From Streptomyces sp. Edi4 (GTDB taxonomy: Bacteria; Actinomycetota; Actinomycetes; Streptomycetales; Streptomycetaceae), in NCBI RefSeq assembly GCF_040253615.1, contig NZ_JBEJGY010000004.1:7192001-7256000 (forward strand): a DNA stretch of 64,000 nt, given 5' to 3'. This document shows positions 8,568 to 16,501 of the stretch, in pieces. The notes beneath the pieces were generated by a model that worked only from the letters and a program-made list of their open reading frames with translations, was not told the DNA's origin and did no database searches. The position numbers and the translations under genes were made by a program. How positions within the stretch are numbered: position 1 is the stretch's first letter; every line of letters starts with the position of its first letter.

Positions 8568-10007
8568 ATGACGGAAGCCGAGGAATACGACGTAGTGGTG
8601 CTGGGCGCGGGGCCGGTCGGCGAGAACGTGGCCGACCGGGTCCGTGCGGCCGGCCTGAGCTGTGCCGTGGTGGAGAGCGAACTGGTCGGGGGCGAGTGCT
8701 CGTACTGGGCCTGCATGCCGAGCAAGGCGCTGCTGCGCCCGGTGGTCGCCCGGGCCGAGGCGCGCAGGGTGCCGGGGCTGCGCCAGTCGGTGAAGGGCCC
8801 GCTGGACGCCGAGGCCGTGCTCGCCCACCGCGACGAGTACGCGTCGCACTGGAAGGACGACGGCCAGGTCGAATGGCTCGACGGCATCGGCGTCCACCTC
8901 TACCGGGGCCACGGGCGCCTCTACGGCACCCGCAAGGTCGGCGTCACCAGCCCCGAGGGCGAGCACCACGTCCTGACCGCCCGCCACGCCGTCGCCGTGT
9001 GCACCGGCAGCCGCGCCCGGCTGCCGGACCTGCCGGGCCTGGCCGATGTGGGCCCCTGGACCAGCCGCGAGGCCACCAGCGCCAAGCAGGTCCCGGGCCG
9101 TCTCGTGGTGGTCGGCGGGGGAGTGGTGGCCGTCGAGATGGCCACCGCCTGGCAGGCCCTCGGCGCGCGGGTCACCGTCCTGGTGCGCGGCGGGGGGCTG
9201 CTGGAGAAGATGGAGCCTTTCGCGGGAGAGCTGGTCGCGGACGCGCTGCGCGAGGCGGGCGCCGAGATCCGGACCCACACCTCGGTCACGGGTGCCGTAC
9301 GGGACGCGGCGAGCGGCGCCGTGACGGTGTCGCTGCGCGGTCCCGAGGGAGAGGGACGCCTGGAGGCCGACGAAATCCTCTTCGCCACCGGCCGCGCGCC
9401 CCGCACGGACGACATTGGCCTGGACACCATCGGACTCGACCCCGGCTCCTGGCTGCCCGTCGACGACTCCTGCCGTGTCGAGGGCAGCGAGTGGCTGTAC
9501 GCGGTCGGCGACGTCAACCACCGCGCGCTCCTGACCCACCAGGGCAAGTACCAGGCCAGGATCGCCGGCGCGGCCATCGCCGCCCGCGCGGCCGGCACTC
9601 CGGTCCTGGAGAGCGACCCCTGGGGCGCGCACGCGGCGACCGCCGACCACGCGGCCGTGCCCCAGGTCGTCTTCACCGACCCGGAAGCCGCGTCGGCCGG
9701 CCTCACCCTCGCCGACGCCGAGGCGGCGGGCCACCGGGTGCGGGCCGTCGACTACGACATGAGCGGCGTCGCGGGCGCGGGTCTGTACGCCGACGGATAC
9801 CGGGGCCGGGCCCGCATGGTCGTCGACGAGGACCGGCGCGTCCTGCTGGGCGCCACCTTCGTCGGACCCGGCGTGGGCGAGCTCATCCACTCGGCGACGG
9901 TCGCCATCGCGGGCGAGGTCCCCCTGGAGCGCCTGTGGCACGCCGTGCCCTCCTATCCGACGATCAGCGAGGTGTGGCTGCGCCTGCTGGAGACGTACCG
10001 GGGCTGA
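8568..10007 (+). CDS. FAD/NAD(P)-dependent disulfide oxidoreductase (lipoamide dehydrogenase/mercuric reductase-like)
   Basis: 479 residues from ATG 8568. The N-terminal FAD-binding motif VVVLGAGPVGENVADR (about 9-24) is followed by the redox-active site GGECSYWACMPSKALL (about 43-58), where CSYWAC replaces the more common CLNVGC while keeping the four-residue spacing. A second dinucleotide fold VVVGGGVVAVEMA (near 175), the FAD motif YAVGDV (near 308) and a C-terminal dimerisation domain complete the family layout. The real substrate is unknown; annotated relatives are called dihydrolipoyl dehydrogenase or mercuric reductase without proof. Divergent from thioredoxin, with which it may share a promoter region. 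Confidence 0.85.
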   Translation: MTEAEEYDVVVLGAGPVGENVADRVRAAGLSCAVVESELVGGECSYWACMPSKALLRPVVARAEARRVPGLRQSVKGPLDAEAVLAHRDEYASHWKDDGQVEWLDGIGVHLYRGHGRLYGTRKVGVTSPEGEHHVLTARHAVAVCTGSRARLPDLPGLADVGPWTSREATSAKQVPGRLVVVGGGVVAVEMATAWQALGARVTVLVRGGGLLEKMEPFAGELVADALREAGAEIRTHTSVTGAVRDAASGAVTVSLRGPEGEGRLEADEILFATGRAPRTDDIGLDTIGLDPGSWLPVDDSCRVEGSEWLYAVGDVNHRALLTHQGKYQARIAGAAIAARAAGTPVLESDPWGAHAATADHAAVPQVVFTDPEAASAGLTLADAEAAGHRVRAVDYDMSGVAGAGLYADGYRGRARMVVDEDRRVLLGATFVGPGVGELIHSATVAIAGEVPLERLWHAVPSYPTISEVWLRLLETYRG

Positions 10008-10081
10008 GGACCCCGCGCCACACGACGAACGGCCGGGCCCCCGGTGAGCGCGGCGGACAGCCCCCACCGGCGGCCGGGCGG

Positions 10082-11263
10082 TCACGGGCGCCGGCTGACA
10101 CGGGCATGCGTACGGGCATGCGCACGGGCGAGCGCGAGGGTCACGCACGCCGAGGCCGTCGCCGTCACGGCCATCGCGGTCCCGGGCGAGGTACGTTGCG
10201 CGACCACGCCGGCGAGCGCCGCGCCGACGCCCTGGCAGGTGAGCATGCCGCACGAGTGCAGCCCGAGCGCCTGTCCGGTGAGCTCGTCGGGGACCTGCTC
10301 CAGCAGTTGCTCCTGCTGGAGCAGGCTCGCTCCGTACCCGATGGACCCCAGCGACACGGCCACCGCGGCCACCGTCAGCGGCGGGTGCCGGGCGAGCAAC
10401 GGATAGGGCGCGGCGAGCACCAGCAGCAGGGGCAGCGGGAGCCGGCGGCGCCAACGCGCGCTCAGGAAACGGCCGCTGACGGTGTCCCCGGCCAGCATCC
10501 CTATGGCGCCGGCCGCGAAGAGCAGCCCCGCACGGCCGGGCGCGTACGGCACGAAGAGGGATTCGCACCCCACGATCAGACCGTTGGGCACCCACAGGCC
10601 CAGGTAGAGCAGTCGACGCGAACGGGACGCCCACAGAAGGGAGTTGACGTGCCAAGTGGCGGCGATGGAGGGCCGGCCCGACGCACGCGGCGCCCGGCTG
10701 CCAAGTCCGAGTAGAGCCAGGGCGGCGGTCACCCCGTACAGGCCCGCGCCGGCCAGCAGTGTGCCGCGCGGGCCCAGCGCGTCCACCAGGACGCCACCAA
10801 CCGCGAAGCCCCCGATCTGCACACCCCCCGCACTCATGTTGAGCACCGAACGGCCCAGCAGATAGAGCTCCCTCGGCAGGATCTCGCCGAGCAGCCCGTA
10901 GCGCACCCCGCCGCCCACCGAAGCGGCCAGACCCTGGCAGAACAGCACGGCGAAGTCGGCGCCGACCGGCAGCCCGGGAGCGGCGAGCAGCGCGGTGCTC
11001 AGGGCGAAGGTCAGCGCGAGCGCGGTGGTCGCGGCGCGCGGCGGCAGCCGGTCGGCCGCCGACATCAACAGGACCGCACCGGCCACCTGCGTGAAGGAGG
11101 AGCCGAACATGCTGAGCGCGGCCAGCAGCGGTGAGGCGGTCGCCGCGTACACCAGCGAGGCGAGGGCCAGGCCGCTCACCGTCGCCGCGGTGACCTGGAG
11201 GACGGCGACGAGCAGGAAGGGCGTGAACTCCGGTGTGCGCCGCAGCGCTTGGTAGGTGGGCAT
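10082..11263 (-). CDS. MFS transporter
   Basis: 393 residues from ATG 11261-11263 (an in-frame GTG at 11288-11290 is also possible; neither has a clear ribosome site). About ten to twelve hydrophobic segments span the protein, with basic loops such as SADRLPPRAAT between helices 2 and 3, as in major facilitator exporters. It diverges from an ArsR-type regulator, and the shared 60-bp gap carries a perfect 7+7 palindrome at 11303-11322. This layout is typical of a drug or metabolite exporter controlled by its neighbouring repressor. The substrate is unknown. Confidence 0.8.
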   Translation of the reverse strand: MPTYQALRRTPEFTPFLLVAVLQVTAATVSGLALASLVYAATASPLLAALSMFGSSFTQVAGAVLLMSAADRLPPRAATTALALTFALSTALLAAPGLPVGADFAVLFCQGLAASVGGGVRYGLLGEILPRELYLLGRSVLNMSAGGVQIGGFAVGGVLVDALGPRGTLLAGAGLYGVTAALALLGLGSRAPRASGRPSIAATWHVNSLLWASRSRRLLYLGLWVPNGLIVGCESLFVPYAPGRAGLLFAAGAIGMLAGDTVSGRFLSARWRRRLPLPLLLVLAAPYPLLARHPPLTVAAVAVSLGSIGYGASLLQQEQLLEQVPDELTGQALGLHSCGMLTCQGVGAALAGVVAQRTSPGTAMAVTATASACVTLALARAHARTHARVSRRP

Positions 11264-11302
11264 GCCGGGGAGTCTCGGGGGCTGTCGCACGCGGACGTTA
11301 TT

Positions 11303-11322
11303 GTTTCGCGCGGAGGCGAAAC
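11303..11322. promoter_or_regulatory. Operator palindrome between MFS exporter and ArsR-type regulator
   Basis: GTTTCGC-N6-GCGAAAC, a perfect 7-bp inverted repeat. The spacer and right arm overlap the ribosome-binding site (GGAGGC) of the plus-strand regulator gene, and the left arm lies about 40 bp before the exporter ATG. Binding here could block both divergent genes. Confidence 0.6.
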
Positions 11323-11323
11323 C

Positions 11324-12292
11324 ATGGGGTGGTGGCAGGTCGGGGCGGACACGCTCGCGGGCAGCCGGTTCGTCGTCTCACCCCTGGCCGAGACCACCGC
11401 GACCCTCTTCGCGCTGCTCGCCCCGGCCGCAGCCCACCGCGCCGAGCGGGCCTGGCTCGACGTCCATCTGCCCGCGTTCCGGGCGCGGTTGGCGGCCGAT
11501 CCGGTCACCGCACGGCTCATGACCGCCGTACGCAGCGCCCGTTGGACCGCCGACTATCTGGTGCCCACGCCCACGGGTGACGGCGAGCGCTCCTTCCACG
11601 AGGAGCTGGCGGAGATCCGCGCCACTGCGGCGTCGACCGTCCACGCCGACCTGGCCGAGACGATCGGCGGCCCCCTGCCCGCCGCGCTGCGCCGTCCCGA
11701 TCTGGCGGACCGCACGGCGGACCTGCTGGCCTGGCTGTGGGAGCGCGCGGTCCTGCCGGACTGGCCGCGCCGACGGCAGGTCATCGAGGGCGACATCATC
11801 GCGCGCACCGCACAGTTGAGCCGGGGCGGCTGGGCCGCGGTGCTCGACGACATGCGGCCCGGAATGCGCTGGCTCGGCGAGAGCCGGCTCCAGATCAACG
11901 TGGCCGAGCACGCGCCTCAGGACATCTCGGCGGCTCAGCTGCTGTTCATGCCGGTCACCCCGGGGCACGCCTGGGTCACCTGGGACGACGCCGGTCACTA
12001 CGCCGTGGTGTACCCGTGCGCGGGCGCGCTGGCGGACGCAGGCCGGGCGGCGTCGCCCCGGGCCCTGGGCGCGCTGCTCGGGCCGGCCCGCGCGGGCGTG
12101 CTGGTCCTGCTCGCCACCCCCAAGAGCACCACCCATCTGGTGGCCATGACCGGTCAGGGCCTCGGTTCGGTGGGCCGCCACCTCAGGGTCCTGCTGGACG
12201 CCGGCCTGGTGGGGCGGCGCCGGTCGGGGCGCTCGGTCCTCTACTACCGGACCCCGGCGGGCGATGCCCTCGTCGAGGCGCCCCGGCAGTAG
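11324..12292 (+). CDS. ArsR-type winged-helix regulator with long N-terminal domain
   Basis: 322 residues; ATG 11324 is preceded by GGAGGC at 7-nt spacing. The C-terminal ~90 residues read as a winged helix: STTHLVAMTGQGLGSVGRHL then LLDAGLVGRRRSGRSVLYYR (helix-turn-helix and wing). The N-terminal ~230 residues form a separate domain common in actinobacterial ArsR-like regulators (DUF5937 type). It probably represses itself and the divergent MFS exporter through the palindrome over its ribosome site. The ligand is unknown. The last codons (12272-12309) lie inside a 20-bp tandem duplication that also covers the stop codon. Confidence 0.75.
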   Translation: MGWWQVGADTLAGSRFVVSPLAETTATLFALLAPAAAHRAERAWLDVHLPAFRARLAADPVTARLMTAVRSARWTADYLVPTPTGDGERSFHEELAEIRATAASTVHADLAETIGGPLPAALRRPDLADRTADLLAWLWERAVLPDWPRRRQVIEGDIIARTAQLSRGGWAAVLDDMRPGMRWLGESRLQINVAEHAPQDISAAQLLFMPVTPGHAWVTWDDAGHYAVVYPCAGALADAGRAASPRALGALLGPARAGVLVLLATPKSTTHLVAMTGQGLGSVGRHLRVLLDAGLVGRRRSGRSVLYYRTPAGDALVEAPRQ

Positions 12293-12309
12293 TCGAGGCG
12301 CCCCGGCAG
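12272..12309. repeat. 20-bp tandem duplication across a stop codon
   Basis: GTCGAGGCGCCCCGGCAG occurs at 12272-12289 and again at 12292-12309. The first copy encodes the last residues VEAPRQ of the regulator; the TAG stop falls between the copies, so the second is untranslated. Confidence 0.8.
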
Positions 12310-12354
12310 GGGCGGTCCGGCGGCGGCCGGGGCGGGGGGCACCCCTTCTCAACG

Positions 12355-12431
12355 GGGACGGTGACGTTCACAAAAGGAACGGTGTCGTTCGAAGCGGAAC
12401 GGTGTTGTGCACAGAGGGAACGGTGACGGCC
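12355..12431. repeat. Four phased direct repeats upstream of a GNAT gene
   Basis: Four copies of a 15-bp unit near GGAACGGTGTCGTTC begin at 12355, 12376, 12396 and 12417, spaced 21, 20 and 21 bp, i.e. about two helical turns. The second copy contains the dyad GAACG-GTGT-CGTTC. The array ends 26 bp before the start of the acetyltransferase gene, so it probably binds a regulator cooperatively on one DNA face, or holds GGAAC-type ECF sigma -35 elements. Confidence 0.65.
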
Positions 12432-12457
12432 GCGCCCGCATGCGTAATACTCTCCCC

Positions 12458-12985
12458 ATGACTTCACATGTTACGACCCGGGGTGGCGGCCGACCCGGCA
12501 AGGTGCTCGGCGGGACGCCTGGCGAGGCACGCGACGCGGTGCGCGTACGCCGTGCGGTCGCCCGCGACGCCAAACGTCTGACGCACCTGGTGCGCACGTC
12601 GAGCGCGTACGAGGGCCCGTACGCGCCGATGGTCGCCGGATACCGTGTCGGCCCCGATTACATCGAGTCCCACCAGGTCTTCGTCGCGGCCGGCGCCGAC
12701 GGACGCGTGCTCGGTTTCTACGCGCTCGTTCTGAGCCCACCTGAACTCGACCTGATGTTCGTCGCGGACGACGCGCAGGGACTCGGCGTCGGGCGTCTTC
12801 TGATGGCCGATGTGAAACAGCGGGCACGCGCTGCCGGGATCCCTAGCGTGAAAATCGTCTCGCATCCGCCGGCCGAGGGTTTCTACCGCGCCGTGGGGGC
12901 CGAGCGGGTGGGCACCGAGCGGGCCCGTCCGCCCGTCGTGATGTGGGACCGGCCGGTGCTCGAACTCTCCACGCGTGAGGATTAG
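12458..12985 (+). CDS. GNAT family N-acetyltransferase
   Basis: 175 residues from ATG 12458. The acetyl-CoA-binding motif A is visible as LDLMFVADDAQGLGVGRLLM (about 98-117; pattern Q/R-x-x-G-x-G), followed by ADVKQRARAAG and a C-terminal GFYRAVGAERVG (motif B). It should transfer an acetyl group from acetyl-CoA to an amine substrate in the cytoplasm. The substrate is unknown. No strong ribosome site precedes the ATG (CTCTCCCC), so the message may be leaderless. The upstream phased repeats suggest dedicated regulation. Confidence 0.8.
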   Translation: MTSHVTTRGGGRPGKVLGGTPGEARDAVRVRRAVARDAKRLTHLVRTSSAYEGPYAPMVAGYRVGPDYIESHQVFVAAGADGRVLGFYALVLSPPELDLMFVADDAQGLGVGRLLMADVKQRARAAGIPSVKIVSHPPAEGFYRAVGAERVGTERARPPVVMWDRPVLELSTRED

Positions 12986-13231
12986 GCGTGAGGTTGGGGC
13001 AACTCCCTGAATGCGGCGGGAAGTTGAAGCCGCTCATGGGTTCTCGTGGGTCCTGGCGACCGCCGCCCGGGCCGGGGCGGATCATCCGGTCGCTCCACTC
13101 CGGTCGATAGGTGGGACAAGCGCGCTTAGGTTGGCAATCGGCATGGCGGGCCGCCCCTGGCCGCCGCCCGCGGAGGCGAGGCACCCCCGCGCGATGGGGC
13201 CGCGAGACCCCGGAGGCCGAAAGAAGGCGAC

Positions 13232-14635
13232 ATGGCGCGCAGGGCGGGACGGCCGGCGGACGACGGCACGGGGGAGTACCCGAGCGAGTACCCAGACGAA
13301 CCGGACGCGGTAGACCGCCACGCGGAAGCCCGTCACGCACAAGATCGTCACGCACAAGGTCGCCACGCACAAGATCGCGACGCGGAAAATCGCCACGCGG
13401 AAAATCGCGACGCGGGAGTGCACGACGCGGGAGTCCGCCACGTGCAAGATCTCGCCCGGACTCCCACCGCGCGTCGCCGACGCCCGGCGCCATGGAAACC
13501 CCGGAGCGAGCTGACACGAGATCAGCTAAAGCGGCGAAAACTGGCCACCCGTGGCGCGCTCGCCGCCTGCCTCCTGTGCGTGGGCACGGTCGGGTACTCG
13601 GTGGGGGAGGCGATGACCTACCCCGGCGACGACAGCACGGCCGCCCGGCTCGCCGGCTGGGCCCGCGAACACGAGCTGGGCGCGGTCGTCGACAAGCTGG
13701 AGAACCTGCGCTACGAGCTCGACCCGCCGAGGGTCGGCGGCTCCCCGCCGAGTGAGGCGCTGGCCCGCATGAGGGCGACGGCCCCCACGGTTCCGGTGCT
13801 CAACCGGGAGGTGCCGCTGCGTTCCCCGATGCGGCCGCCGGTCACCCCGGCGCTGCCCGGCGAGGGGGTGTGGCGCGTGCTGAGCGCGCCCCACGGCGAG
13901 CCCGTGGTGCAGGGCACCTATGTGCGTCCCGACAGCGATCACACCTCCTACCAGGCGGCCATCGCGTGGATCAGCGGGAAGAAGGCCCGCTTCGAACTGC
14001 ACCCGGGCCTGCGTGAGCCGGGCGGCACCTTCTCCGTGCCGCCGACCATCCCGCGCGGCAGCCGCACCGGTCTGCTCGCCACCTGGAACGGCGGTTTCAA
14101 GGTCACCGACGGGGGTTCGCGCGGCGGCTTCTACCTCAACGGGGAGACCGCGGGGCGCCTGCGCGAGGGCGCCGCGTCCGAGGTCTTCTACAAGGACGGT
14201 TCGATCAGGATCGGCCAGTGGGGGCGCGACATGGGGATGACGCCGGATGTGGTCGGCGTGCGCCAGTGTCTGGGGCTCATGGTCGATCACGGCGAGGTCG
14301 TGCCGGACATCGACGTGGATTCCAAGTGGGGCGCCACCGACCAGAGCCGGATGTTCGTCGAGCGCTCGGGTGTGGGCGTGACCGCGCAGGGCGACGTCAT
14401 CATGGTCGTCGGTCAGGCTCTGACCGCCCGCACCCTGGCCGAACTGATGCGACAGGCGGGCGCCGTGCGGGCGATGCCGCTCGACATGAACCGGGCCTGG
14501 CCCTCCTTCATGAGCTACGACCCCACCCGTGACCCCGCCAACCCGAAGCCCACCAACATCCTCGACTTCGAGAACCCGCCGGAGCGCTACTACAACCAGG
14601 CGACCAGGGACTTCGTCGCCGTGTACGCGAGGTGA
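13232..14635 (+). CDS. Membrane-anchored phosphodiester glycosidase (NAGPA-domain) family protein with repeat-rich N-tail
   Basis: 467 residues. Residues 1-100 are cytosolic and hydrophilic, with nine five-residue repeats of the RHAQD/RHAEN type at about 29-73. A basic patch (ARRRRPAPW, LKRRKLATRG) precedes a single hydrophobic segment ALAACLLCVGTVGYSVGEAM (about 110-129), giving a type II anchor. The extracellular half contains WNGGFKVTDGGSRGGFYLNG (near 286), GQWGRDM and LDMNRAWPSFMSYD, consistent with the phosphodiester glycosidase (NAGPA/exopolysaccharide) fold. Some such domains act on cell-surface glycans, but no substrate is shown here. The start has AAGG about 5 nt upstream. It converges on an M4 protease gene across a strong terminator stem. 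Confidence 0.7.
   Translation: MARRAGRPADDGTGEYPSEYPDEPDAVDRHAEARHAQDRHAQGRHAQDRDAENRHAENRDAGVHDAGVRHVQDLARTPTARRRRPAPWKPRSELTRDQLKRRKLATRGALAACLLCVGTVGYSVGEAMTYPGDDSTAARLAGWAREHELGAVVDKLENLRYELDPPRVGGSPPSEALARMRATAPTVPVLNREVPLRSPMRPPVTPALPGEGVWRVLSAPHGEPVVQGTYVRPDSDHTSYQAAIAWISGKKARFELHPGLREPGGTFSVPPTIPRGSRTGLLATWNGGFKVTDGGSRGGFYLNGETAGRLREGAASEVFYKDGSIRIGQWGRDMGMTPDVVGVRQCLGLMVDHGEVVPDIDVDSKWGATDQSRMFVERSGVGVTAQGDVIMVVGQALTARTLAELMRQAGAVRAMPLDMNRAWPSFMSYDPTRDPANPKPTNILDFENPPERYYNQATRDFVAVYAR
13316..13450. repeat. Nine 15-bp tandem repeats inside the coding region
   Basis: Nine exact 15-bp steps, codon-aligned, each near CGTCACGCACAAGAT or CGCCACGCGGAAAAT, encode RHAQD, RHAQG, RDAEN, RHAEN, RDAGV and similar. 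Copy number could vary between strains by slippage. Confidence 0.9.
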
Positions 14636-14668
14636 CCGGACCCGCGCGCGAGGCGGCCGGCGCCGGGG

Positions 14669-14698
14669 CCCGGACGCCCGGGTGGACGGGCGTCCGGG
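14669..14698. terminator. Bidirectional terminator stem
   Basis: CCCGGACGCCCG-GGTGGA-CGGGCGTCCGGG: a perfect 12-bp stem with a 6-nt loop between two convergent genes (stops at 14635 and 14774). Confidence 0.75.
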
Positions 14699-14773
14699 TG
14701 AGCGGGCCGGGTGGGCCGGCGTCCGGGTGGGCGTCCGGAGCACGCGGGGCGCCTCAAGGGCTGCTCGTGCGGG

Positions 14774-15823
14774 TCAGGCGGCCGGCACCCCGACCTGGGA
14801 CCAGGCCTTGAGTACCGCCTGGATCTCGTCGCCGTCCCCGTACAGATCGCGCGCGGTCTTCGCGGACAGCCGGGCGAAGTCGGCGAACTGGGCCTCCGCG
14901 TCGAGCTCGCCGCCGGTGAGCGTGGCGTACCAGATCTTCCCGGCCCGCTCCCAGGCGTTGCCGCCGAGCGCGGTGGCCACGAGGTAGAAGGCGTGGTTGG
15001 GGATGCCCGAGTTGATGTGCACCCCGCCGTTGTCCCGGCTCGTCCTCACGTAGTCGTCCATCTTGGCCGGCTGCGGGTCCTTGCCGAGCCGGGGATCGTC
15101 GTACGCGGTGCCGGGCGCCTTCATCGAGCGCAACGCCTCGCCGTGGATGCCCGGCCCGAGCAGGCCGGCGCCGATGAGCCAGTCCGCGTTCTCGGCGCTC
15201 TGGCCGAGCGCGTACTGCTTGATGAGCGAGCCGAACACGTCGGAAACGGACTCGTTGAGCGCGCCCGACTGGCCGAAGTAGTCCAGGTTCGCGGTGTACT
15301 GCGTGACGCCGTGTGTCAGCTCGTGGCCGATGACGTCGACCGGCAGCGTGAAGTCGAGGAAGAGGTCTCCGTCGCCGTCACCGAACACCATCTGCTCGCC
15401 GTTCCAGAACGCGTTGTCGTAACGCTCGCCGTAGTGCACCGATGCGAGCAGCGGCAGCCCGGAGTCGTCGATGGAGTGGCGCCCGTACGCCTTCAGATAC
15501 AGCTCGAACGTGGCACCGAGGCCGGCGTGCGCGCGGTTGACGGTGGCGTCGGTGGAGGGCTGGTCACTCTCCGCGTGCACCTTCCGGCCGGGCAGCGTCT
15601 CCTGGTGCCCGGCGTCGTAGATGGTGCGGTCGGGCTTGTCGGACGGGGTGCCGGTGGGGGCGGCGGCGCCACGGACGGTGGTGATCCGGCGCTGGGTGCG
15701 CAGCTGGGCGTCGTGCTCCAGGGTGCGGCGCGCGGGTTCGTACACGGCGGGATCCTCGTGCTGGGCCAGCCGGTCGAGGATGTGGGGAGGTACGACGGTG
15801 CAGAAAACGGCGGGTTTGTTCAT
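14774..15823 (-). CDS. M4 family metallopeptidase, protealysin-like
   Basis: 349 residues starting MNKPAVFCTVVPPHILDRLA; PPHIL is the short protealysin-type propeptide motif, which supports ATG 15821-15823 over a GTG 36 bp upstream. The zinc motif HELTH (167-171) is followed by GALNESVSDV with the third ligand Glu near 191, and the late catalytic histidine lies in DNGGVHINSGIPNHAFYLV. No signal peptide is present, as expected for protealysin-type enzymes, which may be cytosolic or leave by other routes. No ribosome site is visible, so translation may be leaderless. It is a thermolysin-fold zinc endopeptidase. Confidence 0.9.
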   Translation of the reverse strand: MNKPAVFCTVVPPHILDRLAQHEDPAVYEPARRTLEHDAQLRTQRRITTVRGAAAPTGTPSDKPDRTIYDAGHQETLPGRKVHAESDQPSTDATVNRAHAGLGATFELYLKAYGRHSIDDSGLPLLASVHYGERYDNAFWNGEQMVFGDGDGDLFLDFTLPVDVIGHELTHGVTQYTANLDYFGQSGALNESVSDVFGSLIKQYALGQSAENADWLIGAGLLGPGIHGEALRSMKAPGTAYDDPRLGKDPQPAKMDDYVRTSRDNGGVHINSGIPNHAFYLVATALGGNAWERAGKIWYATLTGGELDAEAQFADFARLSAKTARDLYGDGDEIQAVLKAWSQVGVPAA

Positions 15824-15991
15824 GCGAAGAAATGTGGCACAGCGTGAGGTAACTGTCACCGTGCGCAGTCGAGTTGGCTGGAAACCGTTGCCCGAAGGGT
15901 GCCTCTCGTCAACTGAAGGGGGCGCGTGGTAGAGGCCGGGTGGGCGCGCGGGTTCGGTGCGCGCCCCGCCCGGGTGGTCCGGGCGCCGGGG

Positions 15992-16366
15992 TCAGGCCGA
16001 AAGGCCGGGGAAGTCACCCGCGAGCGCGGCGGCCAGGCGCAGGTACGGGGCGGCCTGCGCGGGGCGGCCCTGGCGCTCCAGCGTGCGGCCCAGCATGAGC
16101 GCGGCGTACCCCTCGACCGGGTCGCGGTCGAGCACCGCGCGCAACTCGGCCTCCGCCTTCTCCAATCGCGCCGAGTGGTAATAGGCGCGTGCCAGCAGCA
16201 GGCGCGGCGCCACCTGCTCGGGCACCTCGGCGACCAGTCCGGCCAGGATGCCCGCGGCGGTGACGTACTCCTTGGCGTCGAAGAACAGCCGCGCCCTCTC
16301 CCACCGCTCGGCGGCCGACCCGAACTCGTAGTAGCCGTGGGCCAGTTCACTGCGGACCGCGCTCAT
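15992..16366 (-). CDS. Small tetratricopeptide-repeat protein
   Basis: 124 residues, all helical. Two to three TPR-like helix pairs can be read: RLFFDAKEYVTAAGILAGLV, then RLLLARAYYHSARLEKAEAEL and ALMLGRTLERQGRPAQAAPY, with the usual small and large residues at TPR positions. TPR proteins mediate protein contacts; the partner is unknown. The gene stands alone between an M4 protease and a divergent pirin gene. The ATG is at 16364-16366 with a purine-rich AAGGAG (AGCAAGGAGTGGC) just upstream. Confidence 0.75.
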   Translation of the reverse strand: MSAVRSELAHGYYEFGSAAERWERARLFFDAKEYVTAAGILAGLVAEVPEQVAPRLLLARAYYHSARLEKAEAELRAVLDRDPVEGYAALMLGRTLERQGRPAQAAPYLRLAAALAGDFPGLSA

Positions 16367-16501
16367 GCCACTCCTTGCCGAGGGCCCCTGCGCCGGGGCC
16401 GTTCGGTTCGGTCAACAGGGGAATGTGATTGAAAATTCCACTAGTGTGGTGGTGACAGGAGGCGGGGGTCCCGCGCCCCCGCGAGGGAATAGGTTGACCG
16501 C

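Noticed and set aside
8076..10655. Very long open frames antisense to the flavin oxidoreductase and to other genes (for example 859 codons here).
   Set aside because: Such frames arise from third-position GC in high-GC genomes. Their composition (Arg, Gly, Ala, Pro-rich, no motifs) is non-coding, and clear genes lie on the other strand; only the thioredoxin at its end is real.
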